From positions 21,157,895 through 21,221,894 of the forward strand of contig NC_084767.1 in assembly GCF_028858725.1 (NCBI RefSeq): a DNA stretch of 64,000 bases, read 5' to 3'. A program made the position numbers and the translations under genes. Position 1 is the stretch's first letter. Each line of letters starts with the position of its first letter. Of the stretch, positions 44,543 through 58,300 are shown in pieces. The stretch comes from Colius striatus. Taxonomy: Eukaryota > Chordata > Aves > Coliiformes > Coliidae. The notes below the pieces were generated by a model that did no database searches, was not told the origin of the DNA, and was given only the letters and a program-made list of their open reading frames with translations.

Positions 44543-47500
44543 GTTTGTTGTCTTTTGAGTGAGTGCCACATGAGGTTGTGAACAAAGACACTAGGGACTG
44601 TGGCTGTCAGAACAAACCCAGGAAAATTTTAACCCTAAGACAGCTTCCTACATTCCTGCAGAGACTTTTAAAAGTGGGGTTTTTTGGGGATTGGAGGAGT
44701 CAGAAAGGCACGTGTGTCCTTAGTGCTCCCATGGTAGGGAATGAGCTGCATGCTGCCAGGTGGCTGCTGGGCCATGCTATGCAGCTGGAGCCCTCACCTG
44801 CAGGGTGGCCTCATGTGACCAAAGGCTCCTGGTCCCCAGGGGCTGAGGGGACTGCAGAGCCTGGGCTGTGACCTGATCTGCGGGCCTCCTCTATGGCTGT
44901 TTCTTGCCTCACCAGCAGCTGCCATTCATACCCCAGTATGCTGTCGGTACATTGCTTATTATGCCTCAAATGGTGCTTTACCCACGGTTGCCTGATTTAC
45001 AGCCAGTTCTTTCCCGCTGTCCTTTGCCATTACTAGGTCCCTGGTTCGAGGACTCCCAGGCAGCGTATTCAGCTCACTGGGGAGTACTGAGAGCAGGAGG
45101 TGGGAGGAGATGATTGAGGTGTTTGTTTTTGAGTCCCACAATATGGAAATGCTTCCTCTTGCTCTTAGTGGCAGACAGAGCTTTGTATCTGGAATTGGGT
45201 TTCACCCTTTATCTGAATGGAAACTGAGGACACAGCAGTCTGTCCAGGTGGAGAAGAGACGAGTGACTCCCAAATAACCTTGTTTGCAAACTAAATTCAT
45301 TTCTTTTCTCTGTACAGGTTAATACTGCTATGGTCACTTTGTTTTCATGTCTGGGGCTACAAACAAGCCCAGCATCCACCCTATGGGGCAGTGGTTACCC
45401 CAGCAGTGGTGAGCTATAGCAACCGTAGCTCCATGGGTCACATTTGGTCCCGGAGGGAGGGAGTGGGAAGGTTGTGTGGACACATTTTGCCCTCGACACA
45501 GCAATATCTGTGACATGTATTGTTTTCTAAACACTGAGCTCATTGTTCCTAACTCTTCTGGGAAAAGGACATGTGTGTGTGCATGTGAATGAAGCCATCT
45601 CATTAATTAAATTAGACAGCCCGTTGTTGGAGGCTGACAGCCTGCAATCTCAGTCTTTCATTGCAGGCTGCAGCTGTACATGTCTGGTTTATAAATAGAG
45701 CTGTGCTGCTGGTCCCTGTGTGGTGCTGATGATGCAGATGTGCGGTGCCTGACGATGTTTCACCCTCTCTTGGGGCTGCCTGCAGACAGTGATGCTGACC
45801 CCAATGCTTTGTGCTCCCTCCCACTTTCCAGCCCATCAGCTAAAAATAGCAGTTCATTTAGGGGCTCAAAACTGCAATTTAACGAGGCAAAAAGTGATTT
45901 GATTTTAAAAAAACCATCTTCCCAAGCTGCCAAGCCCTTTCTTCTGGAGCCCTGTGGAGGCTTTTTGTTATGGAAATGTATTCATTTTTTTGGTGTTAAT
46001 TCAGTGAACTGTAAGGAGGCTGAGCATACAACTGTGCATACAATGGACACCCTGGAGTTAGAAAAGAGATTGTAGGCAGACTTGCTTTGTCTCCTGGGAT
46101 CTCTGGTCAGCTGAGAGCCTGTTCAGCAGGAAATTCAACTTGACTCTGACCCTCTCCCCCATCCTCCCATCCCCCCTTAGCTCAGTGCACAGGGCAGGAG
46201 GGTAGAGTTCTCCTACACATTGTTATTTTCAGATATAATAGCAAGACAAAAAGAAGTGTTTCTCTCCCACTCGCTTTTTAAAGCTCTGGGAAGGTCAAGT
46301 TGGCAGACTGTAGGTGTGCCTACTCTCTTATCTCCCATGCTTTTCACAGCTAAAGACCTTCAAGGATGCAATGTGGCAGCTGAGAAAACTGGTGTATTTG
46401 TCCTCCATGTGCTTCACAGAGCTAGGATTGCTTCACCTTATCTCAGAGTGCTGCTATCTCTGTGTTTTGTATTGTTATCTGGCCTTGTGTTGTGACACTT
46501 TAGGAACAGCCTGAAAGACTTCAAGAGGTATGCAGAGTGAAACAAGGGAGCAGTTGGCTTACCAAGCCCAGCTGACAGCCATGGGGTTTAGCTCTGTTAT
46601 CTCCCTTCCTTAGGCCCTGTATCTCCTCTGCTTTTGGAGGTGGAGTTCCCCGAAAGCCAGCACCTCGCTCCATGGCTGTTTCCATGGCATTGCAGTTCAG
46701 TTGAAGGTGTCTGCAATTAAAGTGTTTTCGTGAAAAACATTTGACCTTCCTGATACGATTCTGCCTCTGCTCTTTTCTCTGCTTGGGCTTTCATGTTTGG
46801 CTTTGTGCTTGAACTGGGGGACCCAGCTTTTCTCTTGGGAGAGCCCAAGCACCAAAGCCATGTGAGCAGGAGTGCTCTCTGCTGATTGTGGAGCTGTCAG
46901 GTGTGGAGCTAACCCAGAGGGATACGCAGGGTTGAGAAACTGCTTGTTGCTGGACAAGTAAGAAGAATTAGTGATGTTAGCTTTTGGCTCCACCTGCCAG
47001 CACACCTTCTCATTGTTTAAGAGAGAATAGAGGCTGGATGAATCAACAGAAGAAACCTGGAAAGCCTGGTCCTTGCAGAGCACTGTGCAGGAGTGCAGCA
47101 GTTGCTCCTGGACCAGTTTGAGATGATGGTATAAAGGAAAGAGCCAGCCAAGCTTGCTCCTGTGGGGCTGCCTGGAAGACTTGGAGGGCTGTGGAGCTCC
47201 CTTTCCTCTCTGTCTTATCCCTTTGTCCTTCTCTAACTGCAATGAGTAGCTGACTACATTGGTGCATGTTGAGTTGACCACTTCTCTCAGGTTCCTTGGC
47301 CTGTCTCTGTGCCTTCCATGCCTAGGCTGTATTTTCTGGCTTCCCACTTTATCCATGCTCCACCTACTTGATGTGCTTTTTGTGGTTCTTTCCTCTCTCC
47401 CACGTGGCCTCAGGCTGCTTTTGAACAAGTTGTCTACCGGACAAAATATTCAGCCTCTTTTTCTCTGGAGATGAGGTGACTCATGGTTCATGTCATCTTT

Positions 47501-50500
47501 TTATTCTAACACCAGGAGTTTAGAGAGGTAAATGAGGACTACTAGTCCAGTAGCTAGAGGAGATGTGTTTCACTCCACTATTGTGTTCTTGTGTCTGCCA
47601 TGTCACAGTTCTGAATGCCTTAGGTTTGGGAGGTGATGGAGAGCTGATGAAGCATGCTGCAGAGAAAAGCAAGTGCTCCTTGGGCAGCCTCACATGCTGT
47701 TAGTGATTGGGGCTAACATCTGTAGTAAAGGATTGTCTCTCCTGTCCTGGCTTTGACAGGTTTTTTCTCAGGGTTTTTGTTCAGCTGTGTTGTCAAAGAG
47801 GATGACTGTGCCCTTTTCTCATGCTCCTAACTCCTAAGGTAGGCTCTGTCTTCACTTGAAGCAGCCTGCAGAAGGATGGGAGTGTGAGGAGATGTGTATG
47901 CCTTGAGTGTGGTGGGCAGAAAGGCTGCCTGAGCTGTGGGGCTCTAACAGAGACCAACAGGGCAGCTTGGACAGGAGGCAGAGAGGTGATATTTTTAATT
48001 CCCTGAATTATTTGGAGTAAAATAAGCTGTTAGTGGCAAATGAAACATATCCCTTGCGTACTGAGTTTTTACACTGTGCTTCATTCTACAGATCTGGTCT
48101 TCTCCAGTTGAAACCTAGTCTGAGGAAGAGCTTGAAATTGAGTTAGGTTTTAGAAGTCAGCTTGGAGCTCAACAGTGGTCAAGAAAGCAGATTGGCTGTT
48201 GGAGTGTAAAAGGAACCTGGAGAGCATCGTTATGCTTCATAAATAAATCCATGGGACATAAGACTGATGCTGTATATCTGCTATAACATATATCTGATGC
48301 TATATGTGTCCCTGGTCCTCTCATCTCAAAAATGATGTAGCAGATCAGCAAAGGTTCAGAGAAAGGCAGCAAGGCTGTTCAGAGACCTGGGATGCCGTTT
48401 TGTTGTTCCTGAAGCAAAAGCCTGGGCTCAATCAGCTGGGAAAGAGCAGTGAGGAGGGTGTGATGGAAGCCTGGACACTGCACAGTGAGGGAGGGTAGCA
48501 GCTGTCTGCTGCCTGTTCCACCACAAACCTGAAAGATGCAGTAGCAATAGCAGCTGGTGGACATCCCAACAAAACATTTTCTGTCTCACGTGGCAAATTT
48601 AGCTCTGGGCTGTGTGTGCTGGAGACCTCTCTGGGTTCGGAACAGGGCTGTACAGATCAACAGAGGAGGCCATTGGAGTTCCTTAATGCAAGGACTTGTC
48701 TGGTTTGGGGTGTGCAAGTGGAGCGTGGCGGTTCTGCTCTTGCTGGGTCTTAGGTGGAAACAGGCCCAGAAGTGGCTTGCAGTGTTGCAACAGAACTGGA
48801 GACAGGCTTTCCCCACCCCTGGGTGATGATCTTAAATTCCAGGAGAGGTCCCTGTGTGCAGCGCAGAGAGGCAGGCGAGGGCTGTGCCGTGGCCCAGGCC
48901 ACCAGGACATGCAGGGCGGGAGCTCGGGCTGCCTCCAGGGCAGTGTGAGACAGCTGCGGCAAGAGTAGGGCCCAGGCCACAGCTGTGAAGCTGTGTCATG
49001 TGCCAGGGGCCAGCCAGACAGCAGAGCATGGTTACTTCCATGTGACAAAAAACTCAATCTGGAAGACCTGCTTTGATATGCTGGAGCCAGAGGGATGTAG
49101 TCCTGTAGGAAACCAAGCCAGCTGTGTGGGGACTCAGGGGCTATTGCCTGTAGCCAGCAATGAGAGAGGAGACTTATCTCTACTTTTCTTCCCTTTAGTT
49201 TTCCTCAATTTGTTAAGTGATAAGCTTTTGCTGCTCTTTTGGCTGTGGTTGTTCTGGGGGAACAGGGGGAGCATGATACCTAAGTCGGAAAGTTCAGCAT
49301 GTATAGCAGCTTTAGCATCTCGGTTAACATGAGCTGTGGTGCGTGTCTGCACAGGTGTGTGCTGGAGCTGAAAGGAGACGGGAAGAGGCCTTTGTCTTGG
49401 GAGGATAAACTGATGGTGTTGGTTCTTGCCAACTGAAGGTCTCATTTTTCTGAGGATTTCTGAGGATTCCTGGTGCATCTGGTGGAGTGCCTGCTACTCT
49501 CATGGTAATGATTACTTAAATTCAGTGTGCAAGGTATTAGCTTAGGCTGTGTGTTCTTGTGTTCATCAGTGTTCTTGTGGCATGAGAAGGAAAGAGTGGA
49601 ACTGTAGCAAAAAATGTCACCAAAACTGAACTTCTTTTAGGTGAGTCTTGCATGTGTGATGGTAGAAAGCCAGTGGTCTAAAATGGAAAGTGTTTTAATA
49701 CAGAGAGCTCTGAGCCTTGTTGTATGGTGAAGCTTCAACCACTTTCTGCTCTACTTCTTGTCTTTAATCATTAGCTCATCTTAACACCAGTTTCCAGATG
49801 ATTTCCACATGCTCATAGGTAACAGGAGCCAGCAACATCACTGTGAACACTGGAGTTAAGTCCATGAATGTGAGTGGCTTGCTGAATGATTGCTTCCTGT
49901 CAGTGAAGTTTACTTAGCCACTGACGTAACGTAAATCAAATGCTTTGCCATAATCTAATCCATGCAGGGACCTCTGTTACTAGTGTGAGTTAATAAATCT
50001 CATCTGAGTGAGCTTCTGTAGCATGGGAATTAAATGTTTCAAACTAAGTCAGAAATAATGGCCTGTCCTGTAGGGGGGTTGCTGCTGCTTTTTCTTTTTT
50101 TTCCTGTTTAGCTTTCCTTCCTCAGCCTTTGCTCCTTGAAGCCAGGGCCTGTTCAAGTGTGGCTCTGGTAAACCAGTTGCCTGGAATGTCTCTTTTTTTA
50201 GATGATGAGCCATTTGTGGAATGATACGAACAACTGGATTAGGAGCTTCCTGCTTTATCTTCAACTTCTGCAGAAGGGAACTGTAACAAGATGCATTGTT
50301 GAGAAAGCAAAACTGTGGTGGCAGCAAGTGCTACCAGTTCGAAATGGCTTGCAAAGCCTCAGCTTGTCACCTTGATTTCTGACAGTGGCAAGAGTAGTTT
50401 TTCTTCCAGATTGCCCTACCTTCTCCTGGGCCACTGGTGAGCCAAGAAAATGTGAAATGTGGATTAAAACAATTTGCTGCGTCTGGTCCTGGACCAGTTA

Positions 50501-50531
50501 AGGGTCATTAAAGAGACCATGATGTCTAGCA

Positions 50532-50762
50532 GAGGGTAGGTTTAGGCTGGACATAAAGGAGACATTTTTTTAGGGTGAGGGTGGAGAGGCTCTGGCACAG
50601 GCTGTCCAGAGAGTGGGTGCTCCATCCCTGGAAGTGTTCCAGGGCAGATTGGATGGGGCTGGGAGCAACCAGCTCTAGTGGAAGATGAAAGGGGGTTGGA
50701 TGAAATGATCTCTAAAGGTCTCTTCCAGCCCAAACCACTTTGTCAGTTAGTGATTCAGTATC
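50532..50762 (+). mobile_element. CR1 LINE 3' fragment
   Basis: A forward, strongly truncated CR1: AGGTTTAGGCTGGACATAAA, GAGGCTCTGGCACAGGCTGT, GGATGAAATGATCTCTAAAG and GTCTCTTCCAGCCCAAACCA, with a decayed tail (TTAGTGATTCAGT). The subfamily differs from the 54.6 kb copy. Confidence 0.8.
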
Positions 50763-53700
50763 AAGGTGAGGCACAGGGTGATGTAGGACATCAGCTTAAA
50801 CAGAGGCTCTGCTGGACCTTGGTATTGCTGAAGCCTGGATCTGCATGTGATGTGAAGCTATAGAGGAGTTTTCAGCATGGATGCTGTACTGTCTCTGCTT
50901 GTCCATTTGTGTTTTGAGAGTTTTTGTCCTCTGATATCCAGGACTGTCATGCAGCGTGGGTTCTTCAGTCTGTGGCACAGAAGGGAGTAGAGGAAGGAAA
51001 TTACTGAACATCTGATAAAGAAGGAAGTCCGTTTCGGCCAGAAAAAATGTGGAAACAAGACAGAATAAAATTGGGCTAAGTAGGAACCTGAGAGCTTGGG
51101 GTTGCTGGAGTCTTCAGGCTGTGTACAGCCTGGATTTTCCACTTTTTTATATACTCTGAGTTGCTTTTGTTATGCAACATGCCTCTCAGTGTCACTGACT
51201 ATGCCCTTCTGATTTGAACCTCAGCTTCTGCTCTGGTGTTCCAAATTTACTGGGTCTGTTGTGTATCTGCTTGCTTCCTTCTCCTTGGACTCCCTAGCCA
51301 CTGGTCATTTTCTTTTTCCTTTTTTTTTTAGTTTTTCTCCTTTTGTAGCCTCAAATGAGAAGCAGAAAAGCTGTGCTTGATTGACATCATGGGCCTGCTA
51401 TAGCACTACACACCAACTTCATCTGACATGATTTGCTTTCCTGTTTTGTTTTTTTTTTTAATGTGTGATGTGCCGGGATCCATGTAAGACCTCTCCTCTT
51501 CCAGCATCCACTGTTGTGTTGCTTGCAGAGTTGCAGCCATGGCCAGCTCCCTGTTACTTTTCATGAGCTCTGACAGGATGCAAATCTTTGTGTCCCATAA
51601 TTTGTTCCTGAAATGAACAGATAGGAACCTGTTCACTGGATTTCTGCTTGCTTGTGGCCTTTAAATATTACGGTTCTTTCCTTCTGTCCTCACCCCTGTG
51701 CACATTTCTCCATAAAATGTTTCTGTGCAGATCCCAGAGTTGTGCTGTTGCTAGGTGTGGGTTGCTTCTGTTGTGAAGATGTTTGCTGTGTTACTCTACA
51801 GGGCATGGGGTGAGTCTGCCTTCTTGCAGTGTCTAATCCTAGTGCTGTACACCTTCTTTTGGGCAGATTTTTGGTGACATTGAATCGGTAGGAAGAGGCC
51901 AGGGACATCAGCAAATGTATGTTTTGGGCATTTCTTTCACCTCCTGTGCAGCGTGCTGCCTGCCACGTCAGCCCCCTTCAGCACTGCCTTCCTGGCCATG
52001 GTGCAGTGCCTGGCCTCATGAAGCTGGGGGCTCCTGTTTGTTTTGTTTGGGGTTTTTTCTTCTTTTCTGGCATATTGGAGTATTTAGCAATATAAGGATT
52101 AAAAAAAACCCATCCTGCTTGTTTCAATGAATGCATCCTTTCTGAATATCAGTTTTAAGCTGTTGTTGATTTTTCTTAGTGTAAGTTTGGGGTCTTTTTA
52201 AATCTTCTGCTTGTGTTGGTCATTCACCACATCCCTGGTGTGGAAAGCTGCTGCAAATTCACAATTCTGCTGCTGTCACTTTGCTTCAGCATTTCATTCC
52301 ATGCTGGCAGCTGTCATACCCGCCTTGTTTGTTGCCTGCAGAGTACATTTCTCAAGCTGTTCCCCACTGTAACACTCTTCAGATGGAAATGGGTGAAAAC
52401 AGTTTGCTCCATAAACTGAGGATGGCAGTGAGTGGTTTGTGAAGAGCAGCTGTAGCATCCGCAGCGCCTGTGTAAAATACAAAGTACTGTGCTAGTCCAA
52501 AGTGATGCAGTGTTCCTGCTCTCTCTGTCTTTGTTATTAGTTGCCTGGGCTTTGATCTGTGTGAATTTTGGGAGCATTGAGATGCTCTCCGCTAAGCTGG
52601 CATCAGACGTAATGCTCTTGTTGGTGTTGTACTGAATGATTTTGACGTCTTTGAAAATCTTGGCTTGGCATGGGGAGGCTGCCCCAGGTGGAGCAGATGT
52701 TTGCCTGCCATTTCAGGTGGGATTTCTTGCTTTCATTGGACTGGATATCCACATGGCTTTCAAGTGAGGCACCATCAGAGGAACCTTCAGCTGTTGCAGC
52801 TTGGGTAAAGCTCGGCCTTGGTCACTTTGAAGTTGTAATCCCAGCCTGTCCCACTCACCTGCGGCCACTGGTGCAGCTGATGGCTGCTTTTTGTAGTCCC
52901 CAGGGCAGACAGAGTAGCTCTACACAATCCCTGCCTCTTGCCCCAGCAGACTGAGAATGACGCATGCCATTGAGCATCCACAACCTTGGCTAGAGACCAG
53001 CTCCCCTTCCTTGTACAGGCTTGAGGGATGTGGGGACAAGCGAGGCCAGCAGCCATTTTGGCAGTTCTGCATTTCTCCTTCATGCTTTTATCGCTACTGT
53101 ACCTTTAGCCACCGAGCATGTAGGAACAGTCAAAGCACAGCCACTTTCAGCCCTGAGGACTTTCTCCATGGGCGGGTGTGGGTTGCTCACTTCCCCTTTG
53201 TGTGCCTCTCTCCTCCCACCCACGTACCTTCTGCAACCTGTCTGTGCTCTTTGTGTAACCTGCAGAGGTCAAGGATGTGTCCTAGAACTGGAACACATGA
53301 GTTTCAGGTCAAGCTGCAAAATTCCCTCCATAAGCTGCAGTTTTCTCTGACATTGTGTATGAAAGTGCTTGAAACCTCCAATAAAAGCATTTGCAATAAA
53401 GGAAAAATTCCCAGGATTAAGGAAATGCTGGGAAGGGTTTAAACAAGTGAAGTGGTATTCTTTACCTCTCCCCCCAGCCTCAAGTTTAATGAGTTGGCAT
53501 GCAGAAATGGCTGCAAAGGCCACTTGTCTGTGTCTTTATCACATTAACTGGAGGAGAGGTTCCTCTGCCTGTTTGCAGAAGCACAGACGAGAAAGCATTG
53601 CTCTATTCCATGCCTTGAATTGAGCTGTAACTAACCCTGTCTGTCACTGCATCCAGACTGGTGTGAGAGCCTGAACTGGTGCCACTGGGCTAGAGGAGAA

Positions 53701-54550
53701 TCTGGCCCTGCCTGGAGGCCCTCAGTCACAGCTGAGCACCTGCTGGTATGGGGCAGGAGGGAACCTGGGTCCTTTCTTGTTCAGCAGCAAGCACAAGAAC
53801 TTGAATGTCCTGGAGAAGGAGTGGTGTTAATTTTTACTAATGCCATATACCACTTATGAATGGGTTTACAGACTTGACAGTTGCTGAAAATGCTTTTATT
53901 TCAGGCTGAGGGCTACTGACAGGCCACTTTTGCCTGAGGACAGGAGTTCCCATAAGGAGACCATGCCACAGCTTGATGTAGAATGGAGAGAGCAGGTGCA
54001 GAGCTGGAAAGGGTCGTGCTGGTATGACTGGCAGAGCAAGGCTGCACCCAGCATAACCCCCTAGTACTTTGATAAGGTGACAGCTGACAGTTTGCAATAC
54101 TTGGGTCAATTGCTCTATGTAGCAGTTTAATGTACGTTCCTTCTGTCTTGCTTTTTGCCTGAAATGTAATTGCTTTTATTGACTGCATCATTAGGAGCTA
54201 CTCTTACCTTGTCAATGCCAGATCACCTTGTAAGGTTTTAGTGTCCGAGTATTTTATAAGAGACTGTTATGGCATCCAAGTGTTATATAACAGGCAGTTA
54301 CAGAGCTGTGTGGCCTTTGAGGGGAGCTCTGAGAGTAGTTTGTGGTATGGGAAGCCTCTCCAGTGAGGTCAGATGACCTCAACCAAGATGCCTCAAACAG
54401 GAAACTGTGGGCTGAAACAACTCACCTTTAAGCCAGAAAGCTCTTCTGGTGATGAGGATGCAAATCAGTGGGACCTTGCTTCAAGAGTCCAGTTGACCAA
54501 GTTCTCCAGCACAGGTGAACAGCTGTGAGGACTGATTCCCCAGAGGCTGT

Positions 54551-55392
54551 GCTGCCAGTCAGCGGGATCTCAACCGTCTTGAGAGTTGGGCAGAGAGGAA
54601 CCTCATGAGGTTCAGCAAGGACAAGTGCAGAGTCCTGCACCTGGGGAGGAACAACCCCCTGCACCAGTACAGGCTGGGGGTCGAACTGCTGAAGAGCAGC
54701 TCTGCAGAGAGAGCTGGGAGTCCTGGTTGATAATAAACTAACCATGAGCCAGCAATGTGCCCTTGTGGCCAAGAAGGCCAATGGCATTCTGGGATGCATC
54801 AGGAAAAGTGTGGCCAGCAGGTCAAGGGAAGTTCTTCTCCCTCTCTACTGTGCCCTGATGAGGCCTCATCTGGAGTCCTGTGTCCAGTTCTGGGCTCCTC
54901 AGCTCAAGAGGGACAGGGAAGTGCTGGAGAGAGTCCAGCACAGGGCCACCAAGATGATCAGGGGACTGCAGCATCTTTCATACAAGGAAAGGCTGCAGGA
55001 ACTGGGGCTGTTTAGTCTGGAGAAGAGGAGACTGAGGGGAGATCTTACTAACATTTATAAATATCTAAAGGGTGGGTGTCAGGAGGTTGGGACATCCCTT
55101 TTTTCTATAGTAGCTAGCAACAGGACAAGGGGTAATGGGATGAAGCTGGAACACAAAAAGTTCCACTTAAATATAAGAAAGAACTAATTCACCGTGAGGG
55201 TGACAGAGCCCTGGCACAGGCTGCCCAGAGGGGTTGTCGAGTCTCCTTCCTTGGAGGTCTTCAAGACCCACCTAGACACGTTCCTATGTGACCTGATCTA
55301 GGTGACCCTGCTTCTGCAGGGGGGTTGGACTGGATGATCTCTAAAGGTCCCTTCCAACTCCTACCATTCTACGATTTTATGATTCTATGACT
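54551..55392 (+). mobile_element. CR1 LINE, longest and best-preserved coding remnant
   Basis: A forward CR1 of about 840 bases ending in TTCTATGATTCTATGACTGC-like sequence near 55392. A 147-codon open frame (54744-55187) carries the ORF2 C-terminal region: [48 protein letters not shown] and [14 protein letters not shown]. Beyond it the family C-terminus (FLCDLI) can be recognised in another frame near 55300. It is 5'-truncated, as CR1s usually are. Close similarity to the copy at 9825-10443 points to one relatively young subfamily. Confidence 0.9.
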
Positions 55393-58300
55393 GCTTGAAA
55401 TGGAGGCCAGTGACCTGCTGTGGGAGCACCTGCTGTGATTCTGTGGTAATTTGGAGTGCTGAAAGACTAAAGGTTCTGGCACCTTAAAACCAATAATTTT
55501 TAAAAACGTTGCTCAAACTGCTCAAAATTAGATCAACAAGTTATTATATGTGCAGTGTGGTGCTGGTTGTAAGAACAGCTGTCTGAAATTCTAATTAGAG
55601 TCAATGCAATTAAATGATAGAAGCTAAATGAGTGTCTGAAATTTGCACTGCTTCAAGTACTTTGTCTTCTCTTCTGGAGACAGACCATTTCCATGTTGTG
55701 AGTGCCTTCTGCCAGATCGTGGGAATCAGTTGTGTTAATATTTATAGAAGTAATTAACTTCTGTTTTTCTTCTCTTCCCTCTAGCTGTGGCTAAATCTTT
55801 GTTCTTAAAATGAACTTTAACAAAAAAAAAATCCTCCAGTTAGCTAGTGGTCATGGATACTGAGCACTACACAAACACAGTAACATTTTCCAGCGTGCCT
55901 GAAGCTCCCAAGATGTTTGCAATCTTCTCCAGGGAGAGGAGGCTGTTGATGGTGAGAAGATCCTGAAATCAATGTTAGAGATTTGAAGAATGTGTCAGAT
56001 TCCTGTAATTTCTTATTATGGTTGGTTCCTGTGGCTGTGCCTACGCTAAACATTCAGCATTAGTGATGGTGGAAGGTCCATGCCTGCTAAGGTGCAGTCG
56101 TTAGTACTGCTTTGTGGACTTTTTTGGGGTGGCTGAAGAGGAGGATGGGGCTCAAGGAGGGACTGGAGACTCCCTTGGTGAGGCATCTGAGGTGTTTTGT
56201 GCTTTTGCAAACCCTTCCTCTGGCCTTTGTAAAAAGTTGGGTGCTTGAGCATGTGCTTTTTAGGTGTCCCTTGTGCCTGCTGGATTTGAGGCCAGTGTAT
56301 CTCCTTGTCTTCCTGGTCAGGCATGTCTTGCTCTGAGTGATGATTATTTTCAGAGCTTTAAAAAGATACTAATCTAGTCTGGTGTTCTCCTGCTAAATCA
56401 GTTCAAAATGGTCAGACATCCTTATTTACACAAAAATAGATCAGTCCTGCTTAGGAGAGTACTGGGGCTGCAGTGTTACAGAAGAGGGTTATGATCTGAA
56501 ATCTGTTACAGCTTTGGCGTAATTGAGTTATAAAATTCTAAATGCCACAAAGAGAGAAGAGACACAGTTCAGATCTGAACTGGTGGCAAAGATTCCACCC
56601 AGCACAAGTTCTGGTATGAAGATTTCTTGCGAGGCATGAGGGGAACAGTTTAACATGGCGTGAATTGAGACACTGTGTCCCAAGAGGGAGTTAAAAAGCA
56701 CTTGGCGGAGAGGGCAGATTGACAGCTCTGGAACCAGAGCCCTTCCGTTTTCACCAGCATCGGTATAGAGTTGTGTCAAGCTGTCAAAGGATTTCTCAAA
56801 TATGTGTCCTGGGAGTCTAATATTTAATAGTCACTCTATTTAGAGAATTGGTAGAGGCTGGTAAAGGGTGAATGAGATGAGAGGTCTCCTCCTGAGTTAT
56901 CTCTTCTTGAGTTACCTTGACACGCTTTTGGGGTGCAGGAATCAGTCAGCTTCCTCTTTCCTCTGCTAATACACCTGGGAAATGCCCATGTGGGGAAGGC
57001 TTGGGTATTTTTTCCAAGGACTTCTATGCTATGATTGTCATCTACATAAATCATGTTTCTGATTTGCCAAGAGATAAATCTCTGCCCTGCAAATGTGGGT
57101 CTTACCTGATTTACAGACTGTGTATTTAATAGTAGATCTCTCAAGAGCTGATGCCTTATAATTCAGGTTGAGACCTATAGCATTATTTTATGTAAGTTAT
57201 CCTGTATTGCGATACTAGTGGGTCTAGCTTTCCTGAAGTTTTGGTTTTTAGACTATACAGTCTGTTAATCGGGGCACAGATAATCTGTAATCCAACAGTT
57301 CCAGTACTAATGGGCTATAGGTTATAAATAATGGGAAAGCATGACACTATCCTGGAGCCATCTCCTCTCGGGCCATCATCAATTGCAATGCACACTTAAG
57401 AAATAGTGTGCAGTGCTGACTTTGTGCTGAGAGCTATTCTGCCCAGGGATCTGTGGGGGACAGAGGCATTCAAAGTGTCTTTGTGAGCAATTTATGGACA
57501 AAAGGTCTTTACTCTTGGGTAAAAATGTGTGTGCCAGCTGAAGGTCTGTTTGCCCACTTCAGTGCTTTAAAAGTAGTGTTATTGATGCTTATATATGGCA
57601 TAACTGGTGATGGCACATAATTTGGGATTAGCTTGTTAGTCAAGTTGCTTATAGAAAGGAAGTAGGGGGTTTGTTGGAGTTTTTTATGGAGTTTTTCTAC
57701 ACTCTGAATCTCAATGAACATTGTCTTAAGCTAAACACCATGTACAGATTAAATGCAATGGGTAATGAAATGTTCAGAGTGGTTTGGAATTTGGGCAGGT
57801 TTAGATGGAACTAGCAGTGTGCCAATTATGCCATGAAGCTAATCACAGAAAATGGGTCCTGCAGGAGAAGAATAAGCTGTCTGAGCAGATGTTCAAGCAA
57901 GGAGTGACTGTCAGCTGGAAGGTACTGCTGAAAGCATTGTATTTAGTGATATTGTTAATCAACTCTGACGAAACACGGTGTTTCAGAGAGTCCCTGACAT
58001 GATATGCAAGGGAAAATGGGGCATGGAAACTTGTTCTTTGGCCCACTGATGCTGTGTGCTTGACTGTGCCTGGTCTGGGCTGATTTGCTTCTGTTGCATT
58101 TCCTAACTATGTTGCTTTTTAAATTTTGAGTTTACTTACATCCATTTTCATCTCTTTCCTTTCAAAATACAGATGATTTGTAAATTCAGGTCACCAAGTG
58201 CTCTTATGTAACTGGGAATGGGCTTCTTTAGCATGAGTAGGACATTCCCAGCTGTGATGGGTACAGGCTGTGCCTACACATGCAGTAGTTATTTTCCAGT

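Noticed and set aside
45030-45060. GGTTCGAGGACTCC, similar to a tRNA B box
   Set aside because: There is no matching A box or cloverleaf around it and no terminator T-run at the right distance.
56046-56324. 92-codon basic, Pro/Gln/His-rich - strand frame in SLX9 intron 2
   Set aside because: There is no recognisable family, it is short, and the + strand has an equally long frame in the same place.
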